64,000 nucleotides of DNA, taken from Vibrio rumoiensis. Lineage in GTDB: Bacteria; Pseudomonadota; Gammaproteobacteria; Enterobacterales; Vibrionaceae. A model generated the notes under the pieces. It did no database searches. It was not told the origin of the DNA and worked only from the letters and a program-made list of their open reading frames with translations. Below are positions 54,574-63,877 of this stretch, piece after piece; position 1 is the first letter of the stretch; each line of letters opens with the position of its first letter. The stretch is from positions 496,001 through 560,000 of the forward strand of contig NZ_AP018686.1 of the NCBI RefSeq assembly GCF_002218045.2. The letters run 5' to 3'. A program made the position numbers and the translations under genes.

Positions 54574-55755
54574 ATGCCTCGTTCTAAATCACTGCTCGCG
54601 ATATCTTTATTTTTTTCATTTCCTTTTTTCTTATCTCCAGCAGTCAGTGCCGCTTCTTTCACGGATCCTTTAGATGGCAAATTTGATATGAGTGAGGCGA
54701 TTGCCGAGAATCCTTACGCATTTCTACCGATCCCAATAGTGCTTACAGAGCCTGCCATTGGCTATGGTGGGGGATTTATGGGGATGTTTTTGCATGAATC
54801 AAAAGAGGCTCGTGATAAAAGAAAAAAATTAGCCATGGAGTCGGCAGATGGTGGCGTAAACCTTATTCCACCTAACTTTACCATTGTCGGAGGGGCTGCG
54901 ACGGAAAATGGTACGTGGTTTGTGGGCGGCGCGCATCGTCATACTTGGTTAAATGATCGTATTCGTTACTTAGGCGCTGCGGGTTATGCCAATATTAATA
55001 TGGATATTTATCATGAATTTGATCAAATCCCAGTGGATAAAAACCTTGCTTTTGAAAGCCAAACAGAAGGCTTTGGTGGTCTGCAAAAACTGCAATTTAA
55101 AGTCGTGGATACCAAATTATATCTCGGGATCTCCCAGCTTTGGTTTCGCACTAAAATTGGGGCGAAACAAGATATTGCGAATGATGTGTTACAACGAGTT
55201 TTAGGTGATGAAAGTACTTCTTCAGCGCTAGGTTTGATCGCGCAATATGACTCACGTAATAACCTGTTTTACCCAACGAGTGGTGGTACCGCTAAAGCTG
55301 AATATTTATGGTATCGCGATGGTTTAGGCAGTGATTATGAATACGATACCTTAACATTAGATGGAAAGTATTTTATTCCATTATCCAAAACATGGACGCT
55401 AGGGATTGCGGGGAATTATCAATCATTAACGAACGCTGATCGAAATCTACCGCCTTTAGCTCGTCCGTATATCAATTTACGCGGTATTTCTCGTTATCGA
55501 TATCAAGGTGATTATGTTTTCACCGCGCAAACCCAGCTAATGTGGCAAGTTACGCCGCGTTGGTCATTACAAGGTTTTGTCGGGGCCGGCTCAGTAGCGG
55601 AAGAGGCTCATGATTTATATGATGACACTGAAATCGCCTATGGTGCAGGGTTTCGTTATTTGATTGCCCGCCGCTTTGGTTTGAATATTGGTATGGACTT
55701 CGCGTTTAGTGATGAAGATAGCGCATTTTACTTTAATGTTGGTTCCGGCTTTTAG
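54574..55755 (+). CDS. Omp85/BamA-superfamily barrel protein without POTRA domains
   Basis: About 393 residues. Start ATG 54574 follows AAAGGAAATG; signal peptide ends FFLSPAVSAASF. The rest reads as alternating beta strands of a surface-antigen (D15) barrel: EPAIGYGGGFMGMF, SALGLIAQYDSRNNLFYPTSGG, FSDEDSAFYFNVGSGF with the C-terminal Phe of outer-membrane proteins. No POTRA repeats precede the barrel, unlike BamA or TamA. Function unknown. Confidence 0.82.
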   Translation: MPRSKSLLAISLFFSFPFFLSPAVSAASFTDPLDGKFDMSEAIAENPYAFLPIPIVLTEPAIGYGGGFMGMFLHESKEARDKRKKLAMESADGGVNLIPPNFTIVGGAATENGTWFVGGAHRHTWLNDRIRYLGAAGYANINMDIYHEFDQIPVDKNLAFESQTEGFGGLQKLQFKVVDTKLYLGISQLWFRTKIGAKQDIANDVLQRVLGDESTSSALGLIAQYDSRNNLFYPTSGGTAKAEYLWYRDGLGSDYEYDTLTLDGKYFIPLSKTWTLGIAGNYQSLTNADRNLPPLARPYINLRGISRYRYQGDYVFTAQTQLMWQVTPRWSLQGFVGAGSVAEEAHDLYDDTEIAYGAGFRYLIARRFGLNIGMDFAFSDEDSAFYFNVGSGF

Positions 55756-55764
55756 CCAACGGCT

Positions 55765-56271
55765 TTAGCGAGACCCCATTTCTTTGTAGGTTAAAAAGAG
55801 TCGCGCATCAAATTCTAATTGGTGGTAGTCCGGCTCCATGTGACAGCAAAGAGCGTAAAAGGCTTTGTTGTGCTCTTTCTCTTTAATGTGGGCTAATTCA
55901 TGGACCACTAACATTCGTAATAACGGTTCAGGCGCATCTTTAAAAATCGAAGCAATACGAATCTCATTTTTCGCTTTTAATTTCCCACCATGATTACGCG
56001 AGACAAAAGTATGCAAGCCTAACGCGTGGTTCACGACATGGATTTTGGGATCGTAAATGACCTTTGATAAAGGCGATGACTTTTTCAAATACCGATTCTT
56101 GATTGCTATGGTGTAATCGTACAGCGCTTTTTCAGTTTTTAGGTTGTGCATTTGTGGGTATTTGTTTTCTACCCATTTAGCGAGTTTACCTTGGTCGATA
56201 AGCGTTTTTACCTGAGATAACACTGCGTCAGGATAGCCTTGCAGGTATTTAAGATCGGTAACTGAAGTCAT
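55765..56271 (-). CDS. YgjP-like metallopeptidase (M48-type HExxH)
   Basis: 168 residues. The zinc motif HELAHIKEKEHNKAFYALC contains HExxH and a downstream His of the YgjP/DUF45 family. VNHALGLHTFVSRNHGG and KLKAKNEIRIASIF precede it. Cytoplasmic, without signal peptide or membrane helix. Substrate unknown. Downstream of, and on the same strand as, the ABC-ATPase. Confidence 0.85.
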   Translation of the reverse strand: MTSVTDLKYLQGYPDAVLSQVKTLIDQGKLAKWVENKYPQMHNLKTEKALYDYTIAIKNRYLKKSSPLSKVIYDPKIHVVNHALGLHTFVSRNHGGKLKAKNEIRIASIFKDAPEPLLRMLVVHELAHIKEKEHNKAFYALCCHMEPDYHQLEFDARLFLTYKEMGSR

Positions 56272-56347
56272 ATTGGAGAACTTGATTTTAGTGAGTGTAG
56301 TGAAGGCTAGATAGAATGTTGAGCTTTCTGACTAGCCTTAATGATGT

Positions 56348-57997
56348 TTATGCTTTGAATTGCGCTTTACGTAAACGGTTTAAAACCGCCATCACATCCA
56401 GCGTTCTTGGTTTAGCTAAATCGCCATTTTTAGGCATAGTCTGATACCAATCTTGCTTTAAAGCGGCATCAAAGATCTTTGCTGGATCTTGACTCCAACC
56501 TGGTTGCTGAGAAAGTTGGAACCATAACCAGCCGATTGCGTTTAGTTCACTGGTCGACTCAATTTGTTCCAGCGCAGAGACGTCAATGTGCTCTTTACCA
56601 AAGCGCAGAGTATGTGTGCCTTTACCTTGAATGCGAAATTTACCTTCCGCTAAGATCTTGGTTAAACAGGTATTATTAAACGCGCGAGCAGGGTGCTGAA
56701 TAAGTTCACTTTCTGATTCTAACTGTCTTTGGCTCGGGTGTTGCTTAACCACTTCTTTTGCTTTACTGGTGACATCCAAAGCTTGATAGTCGTGCATTTG
56801 GATCACGGTATCGGCGACATCGAAGTAATCACCAGAACCACCCATGACAATAATCGACGAAACCCCTTGTTCATCACGCAACTGACCGATTCGATCCACC
56901 AGAGGAGTGATAGGCTCATCGCCTTTGCTGACCAAAGCCTGCATGCGCTCATCACGGATCATAAAGTTAGTTGCCGAGGTATCTTCATCAATCAATAAAG
57001 TCGTGGCACCGGCTTCTAATGATTCTTGTAACCAAGCGGCTTGAGAGGTCGAACCCGAAGCATCTTGAGTAGAGAAGTCGTTGGTATCTTTACCCATAGG
57101 TAAATGATTGATGTAATTTGATAAATTCAAATGATGAACGCTACGGCCATCTTCTGCGCGGATTTTCATCGCTTGAGGATCGGTCACAATGTATTCACGG
57201 CCATCGGTTGGGATGTGATCGTAAATCGAACGTTCAATCGCCGTCAGGAGGGTCGATTTACCGTGGAAACCGCCGCCGACAATAAGCGTGATGCCTTTAG
57301 GAATACCTAGACCACGAATCTTCCCTTTATGCGGTGTCTCTAATTCAATGGCCAGTGATTCTGGTGCTGAAAAGGTGACGGCTTCTTTCATCGGTAAATC
57401 ACAATCACCCGAAACACGAGGAAGCACACTGCCGTCAGCGACAAACGCTACAAGGTTGTTTTCTGCGAGTTGTTTGCGAAGTGCCACTTGGTCTTCTACG
57501 ACTTCACAATGGCGCTTTAATGCATCCATATCGATTTCACGAGCAATGGTGGCGCGACGAATAAATTTAGGCAGGTGGAAGGTTAAGATATTAATCGCTT
57601 TTTTACCGAGGATTTGACGACCATCGGCAGGTAGATTGACGCGAAAACGTAGTTCGATGCCTTCTTCATCAAATACTACTGCGGTGTGATCTAATACACT
57701 TTGACCATTAAAGGCGATGTCTACCGATGCTTCAGGTTGCGCAAGTTGTGAAAAGTAGCGCGCGATATAATCACGAGCGGCGCGTTGATAGTCTTCAGAT
57801 TGTTCTAATAACCATTGTAAGTCAGTGAGAGACCAAGCTCGACGTGCACGTAAACGGGAAGCGGTGGCATGTGGGTCGCCTTGAACCGTGTCGATGAAAA
57901 GGTCGAAATCTGTGAAATCATACTGGCCCTTGATTTGTTGGTAGGCACGGTAGTTTTGTTTTTCGATGTTTTTCAGTTTGAAGATCAAGGTATCCAT
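56348..57997 (-). CDS. ABC-ATPase domain protein (P-loop, function unknown)
   Basis: 549 residues. Walker A is GGGFHGKSTLL near residue 245, and Walker B TTLLIDEDTSATNFM near 335. The IIVMGGSGDYFDVAD segment and N-terminal SRLRARRAW match a conserved standalone ATPase family of unknown role with no transmembrane partner. No operon partner is obvious; it stands between YgjP-like and FabV genes. Not a transporter on this evidence. Confidence 0.83.
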   Translation of the reverse strand: MDTLIFKLKNIEKQNYRAYQQIKGQYDFTDFDLFIDTVQGDPHATASRLRARRAWSLTDLQWLLEQSEDYQRAARDYIARYFSQLAQPEASVDIAFNGQSVLDHTAVVFDEEGIELRFRVNLPADGRQILGKKAINILTFHLPKFIRRATIAREIDMDALKRHCEVVEDQVALRKQLAENNLVAFVADGSVLPRVSGDCDLPMKEAVTFSAPESLAIELETPHKGKIRGLGIPKGITLIVGGGFHGKSTLLTAIERSIYDHIPTDGREYIVTDPQAMKIRAEDGRSVHHLNLSNYINHLPMGKDTNDFSTQDASGSTSQAAWLQESLEAGATTLLIDEDTSATNFMIRDERMQALVSKGDEPITPLVDRIGQLRDEQGVSSIIVMGGSGDYFDVADTVIQMHDYQALDVTSKAKEVVKQHPSQRQLESESELIQHPARAFNNTCLTKILAEGKFRIQGKGTHTLRFGKEHIDVSALEQIESTSELNAIGWLWFQLSQQPGWSQDPAKIFDAALKQDWYQTMPKNGDLAKPRTLDVMAVLNRLRKAQFKA

Positions 57998-58090
57998 AGG
58001 GTTCCGGTATCGCGAGTAATGAGAATAAAACGAATGGGGGATTATATACTGAATTGCGGTTTAGATGGAGGGATGTCGCCATCTAGATGA

Positions 58091-58141
58091 AAAAAAGCCT
58101 CCTTTGCACTATGACGAAGTATGTAGTGCGGCAAAGGAGGC
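58091..58141 (-). terminator. Intrinsic terminator of fabV
   Basis: GCCTCCTTTGC (58097-58107) pairs with GCAAAGGAGGC (58131-58141), long loop, followed on the minus strand by a run of six T. Confidence 0.8.
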
Positions 58142-58202
58142 GTTGAGCCATTACTCCCCTTACAGAGTTTAGCGACTCATAAATAACCTTATTTATTATA
58201 AA

Positions 58203-59402
58203 TTAAGGCTGTAATGCGGTTAGTGTGTCGATATCAATATCTTGTTGGTAATCAACACCTTTAATATCAAACCCATTGAGTTGCATAAACTCTTGCTTAT
58301 AACCTTGGTAGTCACCAATCTCTTTAAAGTTACTGGCATTCATTTGAGCCATTAATTCAGCAACACGCTGTTGAACGCTTGGTTTCATTTCCCAATCGTC
58401 CATACGGATCAAACGTTCTGCATCGACCGGAACCAGTGTTTGGTTATAAAGCTTGTCACTAAATAGGCGTTGCATTTGTTCAATACAAGTTTCATGCGTG
58501 CCATCTTCTTTCATTGCTTTGTATAACGCGATGATATAAGGGGTGAAGGTTGGAATAAACACGCTTGCTTTAGTCACTAATGCTTTACATACCGTGGCAT
58601 GAGCCGAACCGTCGAAGTTTGCTAATTTAAGGTTTAAAGAGTGGCTTGCTTGGTGTAAGTCCACTTTTGCCCAGCCTAGTGTACCGTCACGGTAAATAGG
58701 GTAGTTAGCCTCTGAACCAATGTATGAAAATGCGATAGTTTTACAGCCTTCAGCGATCGACTCGGCGTTAATCAGAGTATCAACCCAAGATTCCCAGTCA
58801 GAGCCGCCCATGACTTTAATGGTCGATTCGATTTCTTGCTCGGTAGCCGGTTCAATGGTGGTTTCAGTCCACTCATCATTTTCAAGTAACACGGTCGCGC
58901 CAGTGACGCTGTCACCAATTGGCTTGATGCTTGATACCCAGTTTTCACCGGTTGTTGGGTTAGGGCGAATCCCCGTTGCCAAACTATAGATGATCAAGTC
59001 GACTTCGCCTTCAAAGTAAGTTTCGATGGCTTCAATGACTTGGTCGCGCGTCTCTTGAGCAAACGCATCGCCCACGATATTGACGGCAATTCGGCCTGCT
59101 TTTTCGGCTTCTTGCTTGAAGAAAATGTTGTTATACCAACCAGCGGTGCCCACGCCTTTTTCAGAAGGGCCACGCTCATACGATACGCCAATGGTGTCAG
59201 ATTCACTGCCGCCAAAAGCAAGTGCGATACGAGCAGCTAAGCCGAAACCGGACGATGCACCGAGAATGAGAACACGTTTCGGGCCAGATTTGATTTGATT
59301 CGCTGTTTTAGCAAATTGAATTTGTTGCTGGATTGATGCTTCACATCCGTATGGATGGGCACTTCGGGCAACCACGCCCTTTATGATAGGTTCAATGACC
59401 AT
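58203..59402 (-). CDS. fabV: Enoyl-ACP reductase FabV (trans-2-enoyl reductase)
   Basis: Last step of the fatty-acid elongation cycle, NADH-dependent. 399 residues. The N-terminal VARSAHPYGCE, cofactor motif GASSGFGLA (residues 48-56) and catalytic Y-x8-K pair (Tyr237, Lys246 in YRDGTLGWAK) define FabV rather than FabI. FabV was first characterised in Vibrio cholerae and is largely refractory to triclosan. Monocistronic. Confidence 0.94.
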   Translation of the reverse strand: MVIEPIIKGVVARSAHPYGCEASIQQQIQFAKTANQIKSGPKRVLILGASSGFGLAARIALAFGGSESDTIGVSYERGPSEKGVGTAGWYNNIFFKQEAEKAGRIAVNIVGDAFAQETRDQVIEAIETYFEGEVDLIIYSLATGIRPNPTTGENWVSSIKPIGDSVTGATVLLENDEWTETTIEPATEQEIESTIKVMGGSDWESWVDTLINAESIAEGCKTIAFSYIGSEANYPIYRDGTLGWAKVDLHQASHSLNLKLANFDGSAHATVCKALVTKASVFIPTFTPYIIALYKAMKEDGTHETCIEQMQRLFSDKLYNQTLVPVDAERLIRMDDWEMKPSVQQRVAELMAQMNASNFKEIGDYQGYKQEFMQLNGFDIKGVDYQQDIDIDTLTALQP

Positions 59403-59630
59403 ACGTTATCCTATGAATCTTATTAATGACGAACGAATAAATACTAGAATAGAGGCATCAACAAAGCGAAATATTGAGCAAACAGGGTAAAAAGGTGAGT
59501 TTTTTATCTTAAATAGAAAAAAATTGTTTCAGATCATTAATATTTGACGATAAAAACAGCAAAGCCAACTCTGATTTAAGTCGACTTTTTGTGAACCATT
59601 CATGAGTGAAAAGAGTATTGAGCTTTGTAT

Positions 59631-60239
59631 TCATAGAATGGATTGAAGCTGAGTGGCCATGAACTGGGCGATCCATGGTTGAGCCTCTGATTTTGGGTGT
59701 AGACCATCTTTCATCATCCACTCTGGTTTTACGATGACATTTTCGAGAAAAAATGGCAGTAACGGAATGTCTTGCTGCTTGGCTACCTCAGGGTATAAAT
59801 TAGCAAAAGCTTGTGTGTAACGCTTGCCATAATTAGGTGGCACCATAATTTGCATTAACGCGACCTGACTACCGGCTTCTTTACTTTGCTGAATAAGCTG
59901 ATTCAAGTTACGTTGAATCGTAGCAGGAGGGAAGCCGCGTAAGCCATCATTGGCACCAAGTTCAATCAATACCCAATCGGGCTGGTGTTGTTTGAGTAGT
60001 GATGGAAGTCGTTGTAAGCCATTACCTGTCGTGTCACCAGAGATACTGCCATTAATAACATCGGCTTCAATTCCTTTTTGCTGTAATTCTTTTGGTAGTA
60101 GTGATGGCCAACTTTGCTCAATCGGCATTTGGTACCCAGCACTTAGACTATCGCCTAAGATTAAAATAGTGGTTTTTACCGCAGCCTGTGTGACGGAAGA
60201 AAAGCACAGCACTAATAGTAAGGATAACAATCTCATCAT
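59631..60239 (-). CDS. tesA: Multifunctional acyl-CoA thioesterase I/lysophospholipase
   Basis: Periplasmic SGNH hydrolase. Signal peptide ends SVTQAAVKT. The GDSLS block with Ser31 nucleophile, Gly in NGSISGDTT, Asn in GANDG and the catalytic DGLH near the C-terminus are all present. 202 residues, usual length. Divergent from ybbA, and the two start codons overlap on opposite strands. Confidence 0.93.
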   Translation of the reverse strand: MMRLLSLLLVLCFSSVTQAAVKTTILILGDSLSAGYQMPIEQSWPSLLPKELQQKGIEADVINGSISGDTTGNGLQRLPSLLKQHQPDWVLIELGANDGLRGFPPATIQRNLNQLIQQSKEAGSQVALMQIMVPPNYGKRYTQAFANLYPEVAKQQDIPLLPFFLENVIVKPEWMMKDGLHPKSEAQPWIAQFMATQLQSIL

Positions 60240-61026
60240 GTCTCAATCACCTATAAAAGATCCATCTATAAAAAACGCAGCAGAGAATGACGGCGTAAAC
60301 TTGAGTGTAAACCCATATTCGTCTACTCGATCACCTGAGTTCCATGATTCAAACCAAATAGTCATCCAAGCTCAATCTGTGTCTAAATCAGTCTCTACTG
60401 AGAAAGAACATTTAACCATATTAAAACAAGTGAACCTAGCCATTCGTGCTGGAGAAAGTGTTGCGATTGTCGGTACTTCTGGCGCAGGTAAATCGACCTT
60501 GATGACCTTGCTCGCTGGACTAGATGTTCCAACTCAAGGCGAAGTGAGTTTGCTTGGTAAGCCTTTATCGACACTCGATGATGAGCAACGTGCAGCGTTA
60601 AGAAGTGATTCTATAGGGTTTGTGTTTCAAAGTTTCCTACTTATCCCAACCTTAACGGCATTAGAAAATGTCACTTTGCCTTGTTTATTAAAAGGTGAAA
60701 AGGAAGACATTGAAAGAGCAACCCAATTACTCACCGAAGTAGGCTTAAAAGAAAGATTAACGCATACCCCGAGCCAACTGTCTGGGGGAGAACAGCAGCG
60801 TGTGGCTTTAGCTCGCGCCTTTATGATCAAACCGACGATTTTATTTGCTGATGAACCTACAGGTAACTTAGATCAAATTACCGCGGCTAATATCATTGAA
60901 CAGTTATTTGAACTCAATAAAGCGCATAAAACGACTTTGGTGTTAGTGACTCATGATAATGATTTGGCCAAACGCTGCGATCGAACGCTTCACATGCAAG
61001 CGGGTGAGCTGGAGGAGCGGGCATGA
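60238..61026 (+). CDS. ybbA: ABC transporter ATP-binding protein YbbA
   Basis: LolD/MacB-type ATPase of about 262 residues. Walker A GTSGAGKST, signature LSGGEQQRVALARAF, Walker B ILFADEPTGNLD, H-loop VTHD. The first 45 residues are a Ser/Asn-rich extension absent from the E. coli protein. ATG 60238 overlaps the tesA start on the other strand; AAGGA is 13 bases upstream, rather far. Works with YbbP, whose ATG overlaps its stop. Confidence 0.9.
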   Translation: MSQSPIKDPSIKNAAENDGVNLSVNPYSSTRSPEFHDSNQIVIQAQSVSKSVSTEKEHLTILKQVNLAIRAGESVAIVGTSGAGKSTLMTLLAGLDVPTQGEVSLLGKPLSTLDDEQRAALRSDSIGFVFQSFLLIPTLTALENVTLPCLLKGEKEDIERATQLLTEVGLKERLTHTPSQLSGGEQQRVALARAFMIKPTILFADEPTGNLDQITAANIIEQLFELNKAHKTTLVLVTHDNDLAKRCDRTLHMQAGELEERA

Positions 61027-63473
61027 AGCCAAATATAAAGCGATTGCCGAATCGAGAATTATTGAGGTGGAGTTGGCGTGAAATTAAACAGGGACAACTG
61101 TGGCCGATTGCCATTGCCTTAACTCTCATTATTGCTTGTGTATTTGGTTTAGCCGCATTGGCCGATCGCATGGATCAAGTGGTGGAAACTCAGGGGAAAA
61201 ACGCCTTGACCGCCGATACGGTATTTCGGTCATCCAACCCATTGCCAGACAGTTTATTAACGCAAGCTTCCCAGCAGCAAGTTAAAACGGCGACACTGAC
61301 ACGCTTTGCCACCATGGCATTTAGTGATAACAGCATGCAATTGGTGACAGTGAAAGCGGTGGATAGTCAATATCCTTTGCGTGGTGAAATGCTGCTTTCT
61401 AATGCTTCTGGTCAAGCTAATCACGTACAAGCTAATCAACTGTGGTTAGAGCCGAGAGTCATGCAACAACTCAAGGTTAAGGTGGGTGACAGTGTCACTA
61501 TTGGCGATGCGGATTTTGTGGTGAGTGGGGAAGTATTGCAAGAGCCAGGATTGGCTTTTAATCCATTTCAGCAAATGCCGAGTGTGTATATACATCAATC
61601 TGATGTGGACAAAACAGGCGCGGTGCAGTTAGGAAGTCGAGTCAGCTTTCGTTTGTTTATTAATGGTGATGAGCAACAAATCGCTCAAATTAAACAATCG
61701 GTTGAGTTAACCCCAAGTGATCGCTGGGTTGATGAAGATTCACAAAGTCGAACCTCTGAAGTGTTTAATAAAACCAAGCAATATTTGTCATTAACTGTCG
61801 CGATTGTCGTCGTAATGGCTGCAATAACATTGGTATTAACTTGTCAGCATTACGTATCGAGCCGACGCCAGACCATTGCGATGCTCAAAAGCCTAGGCGC
61901 GCAACGCCCTTGGTTGATCCGTTGGTTGAGCATTCAAATTGGCAGCTTATTTGCCATAGGAATCGTGTTTGGCTCATTAATTGGTGTATTTCTTGAAATG
62001 GTCTTGCGCATTCCTTTAACCGACGTTTTACCTGATCCGCTACCGAGTTATGGCTTGATGCCGTTTTTATTATCCGTGGGTACGTGTTTAGCGATTGGTA
62101 TTCCCGCGCTCGGGATCCCTTTGATTGGCTTGTTAAATACTTCTGCCGCATCAGTCATGCAGCCTAGTCAGGGAAATATTCCTCAAAAAGCGTGGCTACT
62201 CACTTTATTACCATTTGGTTTGTTGATGTTAGTGTACGGCGGCAATACGCTGGTTTGGATCGTGCTTGCCAGCATTCTAGTGCTCTTTGTGATCCTTGGA
62301 GTGATTAGCTTATTGATTGTGAAAGGTTTACAAGGTTTACCTGCGTCCCCAGCATTGAAACTAGCGTTAAGTCGTATTAATCGTTCTTCGATTGCGAGTG
62401 GTATTCAGTTTGGTGCCTTAGCCCTATCATTAATGTTGATTGCGATCATTTGGCTAGTGCGCAGCGATCTACTAAATGACTGGCAACAAACTTTGCCTCA
62501 AGATGCCCCAAATGTGTTTGCGCTCAATATTGCCTCCTATGAAAAGGATCAATATCTACAAGAGATTGATGCTCAGAAGTTAACTCGTTCCGAGGCGTAT
62601 CCCATCATTCGAGGCCGCTTAAGTGAGATTAATGGTGTTGAAGCGAAAGAGTATGCCGATGGCGAAGACAAGAGTGATTCATTACGTCGTGAGTTAAATT
62701 TCACTTGGGCGGAAACCTTGCCAGAACGTAACGACTTATTAGAAGGTGAATGGGGCGAGCCCGCGAGTGTTTCCGTTGAATCTGATGTTGCCAATGATCT
62801 TGGGTTAAAGATTGGCGATACCTTAACGTTTGTGATTAGTAGTCAAACCGTCAAAGCAAAAGTAAATACCATCCGTAAAGTGCATTGGCGTGAAATGAAG
62901 CCGAACTTTTACTTTATTTTCTCACCTGATGTTTTAAAAGATATTCCAGCAACTTGGCTTGTAAGTTTTAAAGCGCCTGAAGGGAATAGTGCAAAAACGG
63001 ATGCTTTCTTAAATACGATGGCGAGAGATTTTCCAACCGTAAGTTTAATGGATATTCGAACGATGGCTGGCAAAATTCAGGTGCTGCTGACCCAAATAGT
63101 GTGGTCAATTACGGTACTTGCCGGTTTAGCTGTGATTGCCGGTTTATTGCTGATATTCACTTTACTGCGTTTAAGTCTTTCACAAAGGCAAGATGAGATA
63201 CGTTTGTACCGAACGTTGGGTGCCAGTAAAAAGCGCATCAACAAAACCGTGTGGTATGAATATGGCATCATGGCTTTGATAGCAGGTTTGGTGGCCAGCT
63301 TTGGCGCAGAGTCGAGTGTTGCTAGCTTAATGAAATGGGGCTTTGAACTTGAGCCTACTTGGCATTTTGCACTGTGGGTAACTTTACCATTGCTCGCATT
63401 TGTGACGTTAGCGCTAGTGCTTCGGACACTTATTAAGCAATTACTTATCCCTGTTAATAAATTGGGTTCTTAG
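61023..63473 (+). CDS. ybbP: ABC transporter permease YbbP (FtsX/MacB-like)
   Basis: 816-residue inner-membrane protein. It has a duplicated layout: one helix near residue 40, a periplasmic domain, then FtsX-type helix groups near 270-430 and at the C-terminus (SQRQDEIRLYRTLGASKKRI). The YbbA-YbbP-TesA gene set is conserved in gammaproteobacteria, and mechanotransmission-type export of lipids or hydrophobic compounds has been proposed. Substrate not known. Confidence 0.9.
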   Translation: MKPNIKRLPNRELLRWSWREIKQGQLWPIAIALTLIIACVFGLAALADRMDQVVETQGKNALTADTVFRSSNPLPDSLLTQASQQQVKTATLTRFATMAFSDNSMQLVTVKAVDSQYPLRGEMLLSNASGQANHVQANQLWLEPRVMQQLKVKVGDSVTIGDADFVVSGEVLQEPGLAFNPFQQMPSVYIHQSDVDKTGAVQLGSRVSFRLFINGDEQQIAQIKQSVELTPSDRWVDEDSQSRTSEVFNKTKQYLSLTVAIVVVMAAITLVLTCQHYVSSRRQTIAMLKSLGAQRPWLIRWLSIQIGSLFAIGIVFGSLIGVFLEMVLRIPLTDVLPDPLPSYGLMPFLLSVGTCLAIGIPALGIPLIGLLNTSAASVMQPSQGNIPQKAWLLTLLPFGLLMLVYGGNTLVWIVLASILVLFVILGVISLLIVKGLQGLPASPALKLALSRINRSSIASGIQFGALALSLMLIAIIWLVRSDLLNDWQQTLPQDAPNVFALNIASYEKDQYLQEIDAQKLTRSEAYPIIRGRLSEINGVEAKEYADGEDKSDSLRRELNFTWAETLPERNDLLEGEWGEPASVSVESDVANDLGLKIGDTLTFVISSQTVKAKVNTIRKVHWREMKPNFYFIFSPDVLKDIPATWLVSFKAPEGNSAKTDAFLNTMARDFPTVSLMDIRTMAGKIQVLLTQIVWSITVLAGLAVIAGLLLIFTLLRLSLSQRQDEIRLYRTLGASKKRINKTVWYEYGIMALIAGLVASFGAESSVASLMKWGFELEPTWHFALWVTLPLLAFVTLALVLRTLIKQLLIPVNKLGS

Positions 63474-63497
63474 AATCGCGATGAATAAAAAAGGTAG

Positions 63498-63520
63498 TTA
63501 TCCACAAAAACGGTGGATAA
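63498..63520. repeat. Inverted TTATCCAC pair (DnaA-box-like)
   Basis: TTATCCACA (63498-63506), a perfect match to the DnaA box consensus, faces GTGGATAA (63513-63520). They form an 8-bp stem with a seven-base loop. A third TTATCCACA lies at 63883-63891 inside the next gene. Confidence 0.4.
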
Positions 63521-63548
63521 ATATTGGGATAACTTCATTGTGAAAATT

Positions 63549-63598
63549 AACCAATCCGCTTGTAAGCCTCGGCAGGGATTGCTTAGCGGATTTTGGTT
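63549..63598. terminator. Imperfect hairpin, possible ybbP terminator
   Basis: AACCAATCCGCT (63549-63560) pairs with AGCGGATTTTGGTT (63585-63598) with two bulged T, enclosing an inner AAGC/GCTT pair. Located 75 bp after ybbP. No clear T run, so its role is uncertain. Confidence 0.35.
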
Positions 63599-63877
63599 AT
63601 TCACAACATCGATTTTTTGTAAAAGTGAATAGAATCGGTCAAGTGATTTTTTATATTTTTTTGAGTGAAATATCAGAGTTAATATAAGAAAATTAGCTGA
63701 GGAAAAATCGCACGCTAATCCAGCGATAACTCCTACTTTTTAACCACTTGGTCGCCCATGATTAAAATTTAGTTCGAAATATCCGACTAAAGTGGTAGGG
63801 TATTGTCAGTTCAAATAGATTGTGCCTATTCGCCAACTTGGCTTGGGTATTATTGTTGTAGGAATTATCGATTACAT

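Larger units (their letters stand above)
63474..63877. other. Intergenic region after ybbP
   Basis: About 400 bp without an ORF. It contains a DnaA-box-like hairpin (63498-63520) and a larger imperfect hairpin AACCAATCCGCT/AGCGGATTTTGGTT (63549-63598). The right half is AT-rich and presumably carries the promoter of the next gene. Confidence 0.5.

Noticed and set aside
63474..63877. Replication origin next to ybbP
   Set aside because: Only two exact DnaA boxes, no dnaA, gidA, rctB or AT-rich 13-mer array in the neighbourhood.
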